64,000 nucleotides of DNA from Streptomyces sp. Ru62 (GTDB taxonomy: Bacteria > Actinomycetota > Actinomycetes > Streptomycetales > Streptomycetaceae). The stretch covers positions 111,703 to 175,702 of the forward strand of contig NZ_PQSU01000022.1 of NCBI RefSeq assembly GCF_002920615.1, in the 5' to 3' direction. The notes beneath the pieces are model-generated. The model was not told where the DNA came from and ran no database searches. It saw only the letters and a program-made list of their open reading frames with translations. The stretch's first letter is position 1. Each line of letters begins with the position of its first letter. This document shows, one piece after another, positions 15,685 through 23,776 of the stretch. Both the position numbers and the translations under genes were made by a program.

Positions 15685-16050
15685 TCAGACGGCGAGCGCC
15701 TGGGCGCGGCGCTTCACCTCCGTGCCGCGATTCTCACTCAGGGCCTGCGCGGGGGTGCCGGGCAGGGTCGGGTCGGGGGTGAAGAGCCACTCGATCATCT
15801 CTTCGACCGTGAAGCCGTCGTCCCGCAGGAGCGTCAGGGTCCCGGACAGGCCCTTGACGACCTTGTCCCCGTCGATGAAGGCGGCGGGGACGTGCAGCGC
15901 CCTGTTCTCACCGCGGCGTACGGCGATCAGCTGGCCCTCCTTGACCAGCTGCCGGACACGCGTCACCTCGACACCGAGCATGTCGGCGATGTCGGGCAGG
16001 GTGAGCCAGGCGGGGACGAGAGCATCGATCTTTGCGTCAATCTCGGTCAC
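15685..16050 (-). CDS. Rv2175c-family DNA-binding protein
   Basis: 121 residues from GTG with AGGAAAC upstream. The N-terminal winged HTH reads WLTLPDIADMLGVEVTRVRQLVKEGQLIAVRRGENRALHVPAAFI (about residues 14-58). A small C-terminal domain with GTLTLLRDDGFTVEEMIEWLFTPDPTLPGTP follows, as in M. tuberculosis Rv2175c. Rv2175c is known as a substrate of the kinase PknL encoded next to it. Here the nearest Ser/Thr kinase gene is at 20269, so a regulatory link is plausible but not shown. Confidence 0.88.
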   Translation of the reverse strand: MTEIDAKIDALVPAWLTLPDIADMLGVEVTRVRQLVKEGQLIAVRRGENRALHVPAAFIDGDKVVKGLSGTLTLLRDDGFTVEEMIEWLFTPDPTLPGTPAQALSENRGTEVKRRAQALAV

Positions 16051-16161
16051 GTTTCCTAGCCTGCCATCCCCCACTGACAGTCGGAAGTCAGGCAGGTCCA
16101 GGCGGGAGGGTGGGCTCGGTGGCACCGCTCCTCGTAGCCGGCCTGATCCGGACGACAGAGC

Positions 16162-17394
16162 CTAGTCGGCCGTGGCGTTCTTCAGGGGCCGCGCCGGGTC
16201 GGTCAGTGCCTCGGGGTCCATCCGCCGGCCCGCCTCGATCAGGCGGCGGCCCTGGGCAAGGTCGCGGGGGCGGCCGACGGCCAGCAGGGCCACCAGACGG
16301 TCCTCGCGGAGCCAGCAGACCGTCCAGGACGGGCCCGCCGGGTCGCCGCGCCGAACCAGGCGGTCGGCCCCGGCGTGGTGACCGGCGTACTGGACGAAGC
16401 GGCCGAACTGCTCGGACCAGAAGTACGGCACCGGATCGTAGACCGCCGGGGTCTCGCCGAGGATGTTCGCGGCGACCGTGCGCGGACCCTGCAGGGCGTT
16501 GTCCCAGTGGTGGACGAGGAGCCGCTCGCCGTAGCGCGCCGACGGGAAGGAGGCGCAGTCGCCGACGGCGTACACACCGGGCACGGAGGTGCTCAGGCGG
16601 TCGTCGGTGAGGACCTCGCCGTGCGCGCCCAGCTCGATGCCGGAGCCGGCCAGCCAGCCGGTGGCGGGTCGGGCACCGATGCCGACGACGACGGCACCCG
16701 CGGGCAGCCGGGTGCCGTCGGCGAGCACCACCTCGCCGGGCTCGACGCGCTCCACGCGCGCGTGGGTGAGCAGTTCCGCGCCCGCCTCGGCGTACCAGGC
16801 GGCCATGGGCGCGGCGACCTCGGCGGGCAGGGCGCCGGCGAGCGGATGGGCGGCGGCCTCCACGACGGTCACCGCACAGCCGGCCTCCCGGGCGGCGGTG
16901 GCGAACTCGGCGCCGATCCAGCCGGCGCCCACGACCACGATGTCGTGCTGCCGGGCGAGCACGGGGCGCAGCCGTTCGGCGTCGTCCAGGGTGCGCAGCA
17001 GATGCACGCCGGGCACGCCCTCGGTGCCGGGCAGCCGGACCGGTTCGGCGCCGGTGGCGAGGACCAGGACGTCGTACGGCACCGGGCCCGTCTCAGTGTC
17101 CAGCTCGTGGTCGGCGGGGCGCACGCCGTACACCTCGCAGCCGAGCCGCAGCTCGACCCCGAGGGCCTCGAAGTCCACCTCGAAGGCGGAGTCCTCGGCC
17201 TTGCCGAGCAGCACCGCCTTCGACAGCGGCGGCCGGTCGTACGGCTGGTGCGGCTCGGCGCCGATGATGGTCACGTCGCCCCGGAAACCCTGCTCCCGCA
17301 GGGCGACCGCGGTCTGCACCCCGGCCATGCCCGCGCCGACGACGACCACGCGCCGCGCCGCCGCCGTGCCCTCTTTCCCTGTCTGCTCGCTCAC
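16162..17394 (-). CDS. ferredoxin-reductase-like FAD oxidoreductase
   Basis: 410 residues from GTG; TATGGT six bases upstream fits a leaderless start. The FAD-binding motif is VVVVGAGMAGVQTAVALREQGF (residues 16-37) and the NAD-binding motif IVVVGAGWIGAEFATAAREAG (about 151-171). The second FAD motif is VPGVYAVGDCASFP, and a C-terminal reductase domain ends at FGRFVQYAGHH.... This matches rubredoxin/ferredoxin reductases of the BenD/AlkT kind. No ferredoxin or P450 gene adjoins it, so the partner is unknown. Confidence 0.9.
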   Translation of the reverse strand: MSEQTGKEGTAAARRVVVVGAGMAGVQTAVALREQGFRGDVTIIGAEPHQPYDRPPLSKAVLLGKAEDSAFEVDFEALGVELRLGCEVYGVRPADHELDTETGPVPYDVLVLATGAEPVRLPGTEGVPGVHLLRTLDDAERLRPVLARQHDIVVVGAGWIGAEFATAAREAGCAVTVVEAAAHPLAGALPAEVAAPMAAWYAEAGAELLTHARVERVEPGEVVLADGTRLPAGAVVVGIGARPATGWLAGSGIELGAHGEVLTDDRLSTSVPGVYAVGDCASFPSARYGERLLVHHWDNALQGPRTVAANILGETPAVYDPVPYFWSEQFGRFVQYAGHHAGADRLVRRGDPAGPSWTVCWLREDRLVALLAVGRPRDLAQGRRLIEAGRRMDPEALTDPARPLKNATAD

Positions 17395-17434
17395 CCGATC
17401 ACCATAGACAATCGACGCATTGACGATCCGTCAG

Positions 17435-17785
17435 TCAGACGGCGGGCTCGGTGACCTGCTCCACCACGCTCGTGCCGGAGCCGGCCTGGGACTCCCACTC
17501 CCAGGTCTCGTCCAGGCGCACCCGCCCGTCCGGCAGCTCGACGACCGTCGACACGCAGTGGCCCGACGAGGTCGTCCCGTCGGTCTTGAGCTGCACGTAC
17601 CGGAAGTCCAGCCGGTCGCCCTCGCGGGTGCCGACCAGATGGCCGCGCACGACGTCACCGCCCGTGTACTCGGCCCAGATCTCGCCGTCCTTCTCGTGGT
17701 ACGCGAACCGTGTGCGGGTACCCACCTGACCTGGGGCTTGGTCCGCCACGGGGGCGAGGATCAGTCCGTCGAGCGACCGGGCCAT
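17435..17785 (-). CDS. small conserved protein, unknown function
   Basis: 116 residues from ATG with AAGGGAG upstream. The sequence ARTRFAYHEKDGEIWAEYTGGDVVRGHLVGTREGDRLDFRYVQLK has the pattern of a small beta-barrel. Homologues are often labelled N-acetylglutamate synthase, but it has no acetyltransferase motif and I would not use that name. The start lies 50 bp from the divergent thiO promoter, so the two share a control region. The earlier in-frame start would run across the TPP riboswitch and is not used. Confidence 0.75.
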   Translation of the reverse strand: MARSLDGLILAPVADQAPGQVGTRTRFAYHEKDGEIWAEYTGGDVVRGHLVGTREGDRLDFRYVQLKTDGTTSSGHCVSTVVELPDGRVRLDETWEWESQAGSGTSVVEQVTEPAV

Positions 17786-17799
17786 GGAACGGGGCTCCC

Positions 17800-17829
17800 T
17801 TACGGGTGAGGAGGGCGGCGGGCTAGGGT
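17800..17829 (+). promoter_or_regulatory. promoter of the thiO riboswitch transcript
   Basis: TTACGG (17800-17805), 18-bp spacer, TAGGGT (17824-17829). Transcription would begin near 17836, just before the conserved aptamer. Confidence 0.6.
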
Positions 17830-17841
17830 TGCCACCGTACA

Positions 17842-17937
17842 AGCACTCGCGGGAGCCCGGACGCACCGGGCTGAGAGGGAGGCTGGCGGCCTCCGACCGT
17901 ACGAACCTGATCCGGGTCATGCCGGCGAAGGGAGGGG
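17842..17937 (+). promoter_or_regulatory. TPP riboswitch (THI element)
   Basis: Contains the conserved GGGCTGAGAGGGA (17868-17880) and GAACCTGATCCGGGTCATGC followed by CGGCGAAGGGA, the two signature blocks of the TPP aptamer, with the variable P3 arm between them (GAGGCTGGCGGCCTC). The Shine-Dalgarno (GGGAGGGG) overlaps the 3' end of the aptamer, ten bases before the thiO ATG, so TPP binding should block translation directly. Confidence 0.95.
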
Positions 17938-17947
17938 CTGGACGCCC

Positions 17948-19144
17948 ATGTCGTCACGTACGTCCGACGTCCTCGTCATCGGGGGCGGGATCATCGGCCT
18001 GGTCACGGCCTGGCGCGCGGCGCAGCGCGGGCTCGCCACGGCCGTGGTGGATCCCGAACCCGGCGGCGGGGCCGCGCGGGTCGCGGCCGGGATGCTGGCC
18101 GCGGTCACCGAACTGCACTACGGCGAGGAGACCCTGCTCGCCCTGAACCTGGAGTCTGCCCGTCGCTACCCGGCGTTCGTGGCCGAGCTGAGCGAACTGA
18201 CCGGCCATGACCTCGGCTACCGCCGCTGCGGCACCCTCGCCGTCGCCCTGGACGCCGACGACCGTGCCCACCTGCGCGAGCTGCACGCGCTCCAGCAGCG
18301 CTCGGGCCTCGCCTCGGAGTGGCTGTCGGGGCGGGAGTGCCGGCGCCTGGAGCCGATGCTGGCGCCGGGGGTGCGCGGCGGGCTGCGGGTCGACGGCGAC
18401 CACCAGATCGACCCGCGCCGGCTGGCGGCGGCCCTGGTGGCCGCGTGCGAGCGGGCCGGTGTGGTGTTCCACCGGGCGTGGGCGCAGCGGCTGGACGTGG
18501 TACGGGACCGGGCCACCGGGGTCACCACGGCGGACGGCACGGCGCTGCGCGCGGACCGGGTGGTGCTCGCGGCCGGCAGTCTGAGCGGGCGCCTCGCGGG
18601 CGTGCCGGACGAGCTGCTGCCTCCGGTGCGGCCGGTGAAGGGGCAGGTGCTGCGGCTGACCGTGCCGCCGCGGTACGCGCCGTTCCTGAGCCGGACCGTG
18701 CGGGCCGTGGTGCGGGGCGGCCAGGTCTACCTGGTGCCCCGGGAGAACGGCGAGCTGGTCGTCGGCGCCACCAGCGAGGAGCTGGGCTGGGACACGACGG
18801 TCACCGCCGGCGGCGTGTACGAGCTGCTGCGCGACGCGCACGAGCTGGTGCCCGGCATCACCGAGCTGCCGCTGACCGAGACCCGGGCCGGGCTGCGCCC
18901 CGGCTCCCCGGACAACGCGCCGCTGCTCGGCCCGTCCGGGCTGGCCGGGCTGCTGCTGGCCACCGGGCACTACCGCAACGGCGTGCTGCTGACACCGGTC
19001 ACCGGGGACGTGCTGGCGCACGCGCTGGTCACCGGTGAGCTTCCGGAGGAGGCGCGTCCGTTCACGCCGCGGCGCTTCGGCACCGCGTCCGGGGAAGACG
19101 CCGCGCGCGTGGAGACGATAGAGGAGCTGGAGCAGCCCGCATGA
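17948..19144 (+). CDS. thiO: glycine oxidase, thiazole synthesis
   Basis: 398 residues from the first ATG after the riboswitch. It oxidises glycine to the imine used for the thiazole ring. The FAD motif is VLVIGGGIIGLVTAWRAAQRGLATAVVDPE (residues 8-37). The DAO-family C-terminus LTETRAGLRPGSPDNAPLLG...LLLATGHYRNGVLL carries the substrate Arg and the FAD loop. It overlaps thiS by four bases (ATGA). It is controlled by the TPP switch. Confidence 0.95.
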   Translation: MSSRTSDVLVIGGGIIGLVTAWRAAQRGLATAVVDPEPGGGAARVAAGMLAAVTELHYGEETLLALNLESARRYPAFVAELSELTGHDLGYRRCGTLAVALDADDRAHLRELHALQQRSGLASEWLSGRECRRLEPMLAPGVRGGLRVDGDHQIDPRRLAAALVAACERAGVVFHRAWAQRLDVVRDRATGVTTADGTALRADRVVLAAGSLSGRLAGVPDELLPPVRPVKGQVLRLTVPPRYAPFLSRTVRAVVRGGQVYLVPRENGELVVGATSEELGWDTTVTAGGVYELLRDAHELVPGITELPLTETRAGLRPGSPDNAPLLGPSGLAGLLLATGHYRNGVLLTPVTGDVLAHALVTGELPEEARPFTPRRFGTASGEDAARVETIEELEQPA

Positions 19145-19353
19145 ACAGCCAGGTCATGATCTCCGTCAACGGGGAGCGCCGGGAGATCGCCCCGGGCACC
19201 GCTCTCGACACCCTCGTCCGGACCCTCACCGCCGCCCCGCGCGGGGTGGCCGCCGCCGTCAACGAGACCGTCGTCCCGCGCGCGCAGTGGGCGACGACCG
19301 CGCTCGCCGACGGCGACCGGGTCGAAGTCCTCACCGCCGTGCAGGGAGGCTGA
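19141..19353 (+). CDS. thiS: sulfur carrier protein ThiS
   Basis: 70 residues, ubiquitin-like (VMISVNGERREIAPGTALDTLV...), ending in the required Gly-Gly (VLTAVQGG), which is activated and thiocarboxylated to deliver sulfur to ThiG. The start overlaps the thiO stop; thiG begins three bases after the stop. The activating enzyme ThiF/MoeB is not encoded in this operon. Confidence 0.96.
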   Translation: MNSQVMISVNGERREIAPGTALDTLVRTLTAAPRGVAAAVNETVVPRAQWATTALADGDRVEVLTAVQGG

Positions 19354-19356
19354 GCC

Positions 19357-20151
19357 ATGGCCGACGATCCCCTGGTCCTCGGTGACCTGACCTTCTCCTC
19401 CCGGCTGATCATGGGCACGGGCGGAGCGCCCAGCCTGGACGTGCTGGAGCGGGCGCTGGTCGCCTCCGGTACGGAACTGACCACGGTCGCGATGCGCCGG
19501 GTGGACCCCTCCGTGCACGGCTCGGTGCTGTCGGTGCTGGAGAAGCTCGGCATCCGCGTGCTGCCGAACACGGCCGGCTGTTTCACCGCGGGCGAGGCCG
19601 TGCTGACCGCCCGGCTGGCCCGGGAGGCACTGGGCACGGACCTGGTGAAGCTGGAGGTCATCGCCGACGAGCGGACGCTGCTGCCGGATCCCGTGGAACT
19701 GCTGGAGGCGGCGGAGACACTGGTGGACGACGGGTTCACGGTGCTGCCGTACACGAACGACGATCCGGTGCTCGCGCGCAAGCTCCAGGACGTCGGGTGC
19801 GCCGCGGTGATGCCGCTCGGGTCGCCGATCGGGTCCGGGCTGGGCATCCGCAACCCGCACAACTTCCAGCTCATCGTGGAGCACGCGCGTGTGCCGGTGA
19901 TTCTGGACGCGGGCGCCGGTACGGCGTCGGACGCGGCACTGGCGATGGAGCTGGGGTGCGCGGGGGTGATGCTCGCCTCCGCGGTGACCCGGGCCCAGGA
20001 GCCGGAGCTGATGGCTTCCGCCATGAAGCTCGCCGTGGAGGGGGGCCGGCTGGCCCGGCTGGCCGGGCGGATTCCCCGCAGGTACCTCGCCGAGGCGTCG
20101 TCTCCTGCGGAGGGGCTGGCCGTGCTGGATCCCGAGCGTCCCGCGTTCTGA
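19357..20151 (+). CDS. thiG: thiazole synthase
   Basis: 264 residues from ATG, with the ribosome site (GGGAGG) inside thiS. ThiG barrel: GDLTFSSRLIMGTGGAPSLD at the N-terminus, LVKLEVIADERTLLPDP with the Schiff-base Lys, YTNDDPVLARKLQDVGCAAVMPLGSPIGSGLGI and VILDAGAGTASDAALAMELGC. It forms the thiazole phosphate from DXP, the glycine imine and ThiS-thiocarboxylate. Last gene of the TPP-controlled operon. Confidence 0.97.
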   Translation: MADDPLVLGDLTFSSRLIMGTGGAPSLDVLERALVASGTELTTVAMRRVDPSVHGSVLSVLEKLGIRVLPNTAGCFTAGEAVLTARLAREALGTDLVKLEVIADERTLLPDPVELLEAAETLVDDGFTVLPYTNDDPVLARKLQDVGCAAVMPLGSPIGSGLGIRNPHNFQLIVEHARVPVILDAGAGTASDAALAMELGCAGVMLASAVTRAQEPELMASAMKLAVEGGRLARLAGRIPRRYLAEASSPAEGLAVLDPERPAF

Positions 20152-20268
20152 ACCGGTGCACTGGTTCCGGGCCGGGACGTCGTGGGTGCGTCACAGGTCG
20201 GCTGCAGTGCTGGTGGAAAGCGGTCTCGGCGCGGGAACTGCCGGTGCTCCCTCGTAGACTCGCCTCTC

Positions 20269-22236
20269 GTGGATACGACCCTTCAGGACCCCCTCGTCGG
20301 GCAGGTGCTCGACGGCCGGTACCGCGTCGACGCGCGGATCGCTGCCGGCGGGATGGCCACGGTCTACCGGGCCCTGGACACCCGCCTGGACCGTGTGCTC
20401 GCGCTGAAGGTGATGCACCCGACGCTCGCGGCCGACGGCGCGTTCGTCGAGCGGTTCATCCGGGAGGCCAAGTCCGTCGCCCGGCTGGACCACCCCAACG
20501 TGGTGCAGGTCTTCGACCAGGGGACCGACGGGTCGTACGTCTACCTGGCGATGGAGTACATCGCCGGCTGCACCCTGCGGGACGTGCTGCGCGAACGGGG
20601 CGCGCTGCAGCCGCGGGCCGCGCTGGACATCCTGGAGCCGGTGCTCGCCGCGCTCGGTGCCGCGCACCGGGCCGGGTTCGTGCACCGCGACATGAAGCCC
20701 GAGAACGTGCTGATAGGCGACGACGGCCGGGTCAAGGTCGCCGACTTCGGGCTGGTGCGCTCCGTGGACACGGTGACCAGCACGACGGGCGCCGTGCTCG
20801 GGACCGTCTCCTATCTCGCGCCGGAGCAGATCGAGCAGGGCGCCACCGACCCGCGCGTCGACGTGTACGCGTGCGGTGTGGTCCTGTACGAGATGCTGAC
20901 GGGCGCCAAGCCGCACTCCGGGGACTCCCCGGCACAGGTGCTCTACAAGCACCTCCACGAGGACGTTCCGCCGCCCTCGGCGCTCGTGCCCGGCCTGCCG
21001 TACCCGCTGGACGAGCTGGTCGCGTCGGCCACCGCGCGCACCCCGGACATCCGGCCGCACGACGCCGTGGCCCTGCTCGCCCAGACGCGCGAGGCCCGTC
21101 TGTCGCTGACCGACGAGCAGCTGGACGCACTGCCGCCGCAGGCGCTGACCGCGGAGCACGACAACGCGGAGGACCGCACGAGCGTGATCCCGCGCGCGCT
21201 CACCTCCCCCACGCTCGGCTTCGCTCGCGCGGGGGGACCCCCGTCCGGTCCGCTGCCCGTCGATGAGGGCACGGACGCCCCTGTGGACGGCATCGACCGC
21301 ACCGCCCGGTTCCAGAGCCCCCCGCTGCCGCCCCGTCGGCGCCCGGTGCGGCCCCGGCGCGCGGTGCTGGCGGTGATCGCGGCCGTGCTGGTGGTGTTCG
21401 GCGTGGGCGCCGGGGTCTGGTACATCAACTCCGGCCAGTTCACCAAGGTGCCGCCGCTGCTGGCCAAGACGGAGGCGCAGGCCAAGGAGCGGCTGAAGGC
21501 GGCCGGGCTGGACGTCGGGCAGGTCAAGCGCGCGTACAGCGACACGGTCGAGCGCGGCACGGTGATCGGCACCGACCCGGCGCCGGGCGCGCGCATCCGG
21601 GACCACGACTCCGTGACGCTGACCGTGTCGCTGGGACCGAAGACGGTGGACGTCCCGGACGTGGCGGGCCAGTCGCTCGCCAAGGCGCGGGCGCGGCTGA
21701 AGGCGGAGGACCTGGAGCCGGGCATGGTCACCCGGGAGTTCAGTGACGACGTCCCCAGGGGCTCGGTGATCGGTACGACGCCGGAGGCGGGCACCGAGCG
21801 GCACGCGGGTTCGGCGATCGCGCTGATCGTCAGCAAGGGCAGCCCGATCGACGTGCCGGACGTCACCGGCGACGACCTGGAGAGCGCGAAGCAGGAGCTG
21901 ACGGACGCCGGGCTGAAGGTGAAGGTGGCCGAGGAGCGGATCAACTCCGAGTACGACGAGGGCGAGGTCGCCGCGCAGAGCCCGGGTGACGGTCGCGAGG
22001 CGGCCGAGGGCGACACGGTGACGCTGACGCTGTCCAAGGGCCCGGAGATGGTCGAGGTCCCGGACGTGGTCGGGGACAGCGTGGACGACGCCCACCAGGC
22101 ACTGGAGGACGCCGGGTTCGAGGTGAAGGAGGACCGCGGGCTGCTCGGGCTGTTCGGGGACACCGTGAAGAAGCAGTCGGTGGACGGCGGTGACGAGGCG
22201 CCCAAGGGGTCGACGATCACGATCACCATCCGGTGA
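20269..22236 (+). CDS. PknB-type Ser/Thr kinase with four PASTA repeats
   Basis: 655 residues from GTG; TAGACT eight bases upstream suggests a leaderless start. Kinase domain (about residues 15-270): glycine loop IAAGGMATVYRA, Lys in ALKVMHP, catalytic HRDMKPEN, ADFGLVRS and YLAPEQIEQG. A linker follows with an in-frame palindromic repeat (TLGFARAGGPPSG), then one membrane helix (about 364-386) and four extracellular PASTA repeats beginning VPPLLAKTEAQ, VPDVAGQSLAK, VPDVTGDDLES and VPDVVGDSVDD. PASTA kinases sense peptidoglycan or lipid II and control growth. This one is separate from the division-cluster PknB. Confidence 0.95.
   Translation: MDTTLQDPLVGQVLDGRYRVDARIAAGGMATVYRALDTRLDRVLALKVMHPTLAADGAFVERFIREAKSVARLDHPNVVQVFDQGTDGSYVYLAMEYIAGCTLRDVLRERGALQPRAALDILEPVLAALGAAHRAGFVHRDMKPENVLIGDDGRVKVADFGLVRSVDTVTSTTGAVLGTVSYLAPEQIEQGATDPRVDVYACGVVLYEMLTGAKPHSGDSPAQVLYKHLHEDVPPPSALVPGLPYPLDELVASATARTPDIRPHDAVALLAQTREARLSLTDEQLDALPPQALTAEHDNAEDRTSVIPRALTSPTLGFARAGGPPSGPLPVDEGTDAPVDGIDRTARFQSPPLPPRRRPVRPRRAVLAVIAAVLVVFGVGAGVWYINSGQFTKVPPLLAKTEAQAKERLKAAGLDVGQVKRAYSDTVERGTVIGTDPAPGARIRDHDSVTLTVSLGPKTVDVPDVAGQSLAKARARLKAEDLEPGMVTREFSDDVPRGSVIGTTPEAGTERHAGSAIALIVSKGSPIDVPDVTGDDLESAKQELTDAGLKVKVAEERINSEYDEGEVAAQSPGDGREAAEGDTVTLTLSKGPEMVEVPDVVGDSVDDAHQALEDAGFEVKEDRGLLGLFGDTVKKQSVDGGDEAPKGSTITITIR
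21202..21244. repeat. intragenic palindromic element, in frame
   Basis: ACCTCCCCCACGCTCGGCTT followed by CGCTCGCGCGGGGGGACCCCCGT, an imperfect hairpin inserted without frame change in the linker of the PASTA kinase, where it encodes SPTLGFARAGGPPSG. I know near-identical sequences as very common small repeats in Streptomyces genomes. Confidence 0.7.
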
Positions 22237-22293
22237 CAGGTCTCACCGGGGAGCGCGGTCCGGGCGTGGGGGCGGACATGACACCCTGAACGG

Positions 22294-23172
22294 GTGAGTC
22301 CCGTTCAGTCCTCCCTCCCACGCAACCCCGTCGGCGGCCATGTGCCCGTGGCCGGTGGTCTGCACTCCGTCGGGCTGTCGTACGCCCGTGACCTGAAGGC
22401 CGAGACCGTGCAGGTCTTCGTCGCCAATCCGCGCGGCTGGGCCACGCCCGCCGGGAACCCGCGGCAGGACGAGGCGTTCCGCGCGGCCTGTGCCGAGGAG
22501 TCGGTCCCGGCGTACGTGCACGCCCCGTACCTGATCAACTTCGGCTCGCACACGGAGGCCACCGTGGAACGGTCGGTCGAGTCGCTGCGGCACTCGTTGC
22601 GGCGCGGGCGGGAGATCGGCGCGCTGGGTGTCGTGGTGCACACCGGGAGCGCCACCGGCGGGCGGACGCGGGAGGTCGCCCTGAAGCAGGTGCGCGCGCG
22701 TCTGCTGCCGCTGCTGGACGAGCTGACCCACGACGACGACCCGTTCCTGCTGCTGGAGTCGACCGCCGGGCAGGGCGCTTCGCTGTGCTCGCGGACCTGG
22801 GACTTCGGGCCGTACTTCGAGGCGCTGGACGCGCATCCGAAGCTGGGCGTGTGCCTGGACACGTGCCACATCTTCGCCGCGGGGCACGACCTGACCGGGC
22901 CGGACGGCATGCACCAGACCCTGGACCTGCTGGTGGACACCGTCGGCCCCGGCCGGCTGAAGCTGATCCACGCCAACGACTCCAAGGACGTGGTGGGCGC
23001 CCACAAGGACCGGCACGAGAACATCGGCGCCGGCCACATCGGGGAGGACGCGTTCCGGGCGCTCATGACCCACCCCGCGACCGAGGGCGTACCGCTGGTC
23101 ATCGAGACGCCCGGCGGCAAGGAGGGGCACGCGGCGGACGTGGAGCGGCTGAAGAAACTCCGCGACGACTGA
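22294..23172 (+). CDS. endonuclease IV-like AP endonuclease
   Basis: 292 residues from GTG. It has the TIM-barrel fold of deoxyribonuclease IV with the metal ligands in order: His in YVHAPYLINF, His in VVVHTGSATGG, Glu in LLLESTAGQG, Asp and His in VCLDTCHIFAAGHD, His in LIHANDSKD, the GAHKDRHENIGAGHIG loop, and Glu in LVIETPGG. It cuts DNA at abasic sites with zinc. It follows the kinase gene by 57 bp with no obvious ribosome site, so it may have its own leaderless start. Confident in family. Confidence 0.92.
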   Translation: MSPVQSSLPRNPVGGHVPVAGGLHSVGLSYARDLKAETVQVFVANPRGWATPAGNPRQDEAFRAACAEESVPAYVHAPYLINFGSHTEATVERSVESLRHSLRRGREIGALGVVVHTGSATGGRTREVALKQVRARLLPLLDELTHDDDPFLLLESTAGQGASLCSRTWDFGPYFEALDAHPKLGVCLDTCHIFAAGHDLTGPDGMHQTLDLLVDTVGPGRLKLIHANDSKDVVGAHKDRHENIGAGHIGEDAFRALMTHPATEGVPLVIETPGGKEGHAADVERLKKLRDD

Positions 23173-23182
23173 CCGTTCAGGA

Positions 23183-23199
23183 ATACCCCCGTGGGGTAT
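23183..23199. promoter_or_regulatory. CsoR-like operator before the DUF4396 gene
   Basis: Perfect inverted repeat ATACCCC-CGT-GGGGTAT. It overlaps a likely -10 (TATATG) and lies 35 bp upstream of the start codon. The G/C-tract with ATA ends resembles operators of the copper-sensing CsoR/RcnR family. Confidence 0.65.
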
Positions 23200-23233
23200 A
23201 TGGTTCCCGCAAGGCGCAGGAGCCGTCACCGAC

Positions 23234-23764
23234 ATGGGGGTAGTCATGCAGCACGAGGCGCACGCGGCACACGCACAGCACCACGGGCCCGCCGACACGG
23301 ACCACCGGGGACACCACCACGCGCCCCCCGCCACCTGGGCCATGGCCGTCCAGGCCACCCTGCACTGCCTCACCGGCTGCGCCATCGGCGAGGTGCTCGG
23401 CATGGTCGTCGGCACGGCCTTCGGCTGGGGCAACCTGCCGACCATGGTGCTGGCGATCGCCCTGGCCTTCGCCTTCGGCTACTCGCTCACCCTGCGCGGG
23501 GTCCTGCGGGCCGGCGTGGACTTCCGTACGGCCTTCCGGGTGGCGCTGGCCGCGGACACCCTGTCCATCGTCGTGATGGAGCTGATGGACAACGGGGTGA
23601 TCCTGGTCTGGCCGTCGGCGATGGACGCCACGCTGGGCGACGCGCTGTTCTGGATCTCGCTCGCGGTCTCGTTCGTGATCGCCTTCATGGTGACCACCCC
23701 GGTCAACAAGTGGATGATCGGCCGGGGCAAGGGGCACGCGGTGGTGCACCGGTACCACCACTGA
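23234..23764 (+). CDS. DUF4396 membrane protein, His-rich N-terminus
   Basis: 176 residues from ATG 23234, or 172 from ATG 23246; AGGAG and GGGGG serve the two starts respectively and I cannot decide. The first 35 residues are His-rich (HEAHAAHAQHHG, HRGHHHAPP). Four membrane helices follow, with the DUF4396 signature ATLHCLTGCAIGEVLGM, which carries two Cys and one His. The promoter region bears a CsoR-like palindrome. Together these suggest handling of copper or another soft metal; that is inference, not a known function. Confidence 0.85.
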   Translation: MGVVMQHEAHAAHAQHHGPADTDHRGHHHAPPATWAMAVQATLHCLTGCAIGEVLGMVVGTAFGWGNLPTMVLAIALAFAFGYSLTLRGVLRAGVDFRTAFRVALAADTLSIVVMELMDNGVILVWPSAMDATLGDALFWISLAVSFVIAFMVTTPVNKWMIGRGKGHAVVHRYHH

Positions 23765-23776
23765 GCGGGCCGGGGA

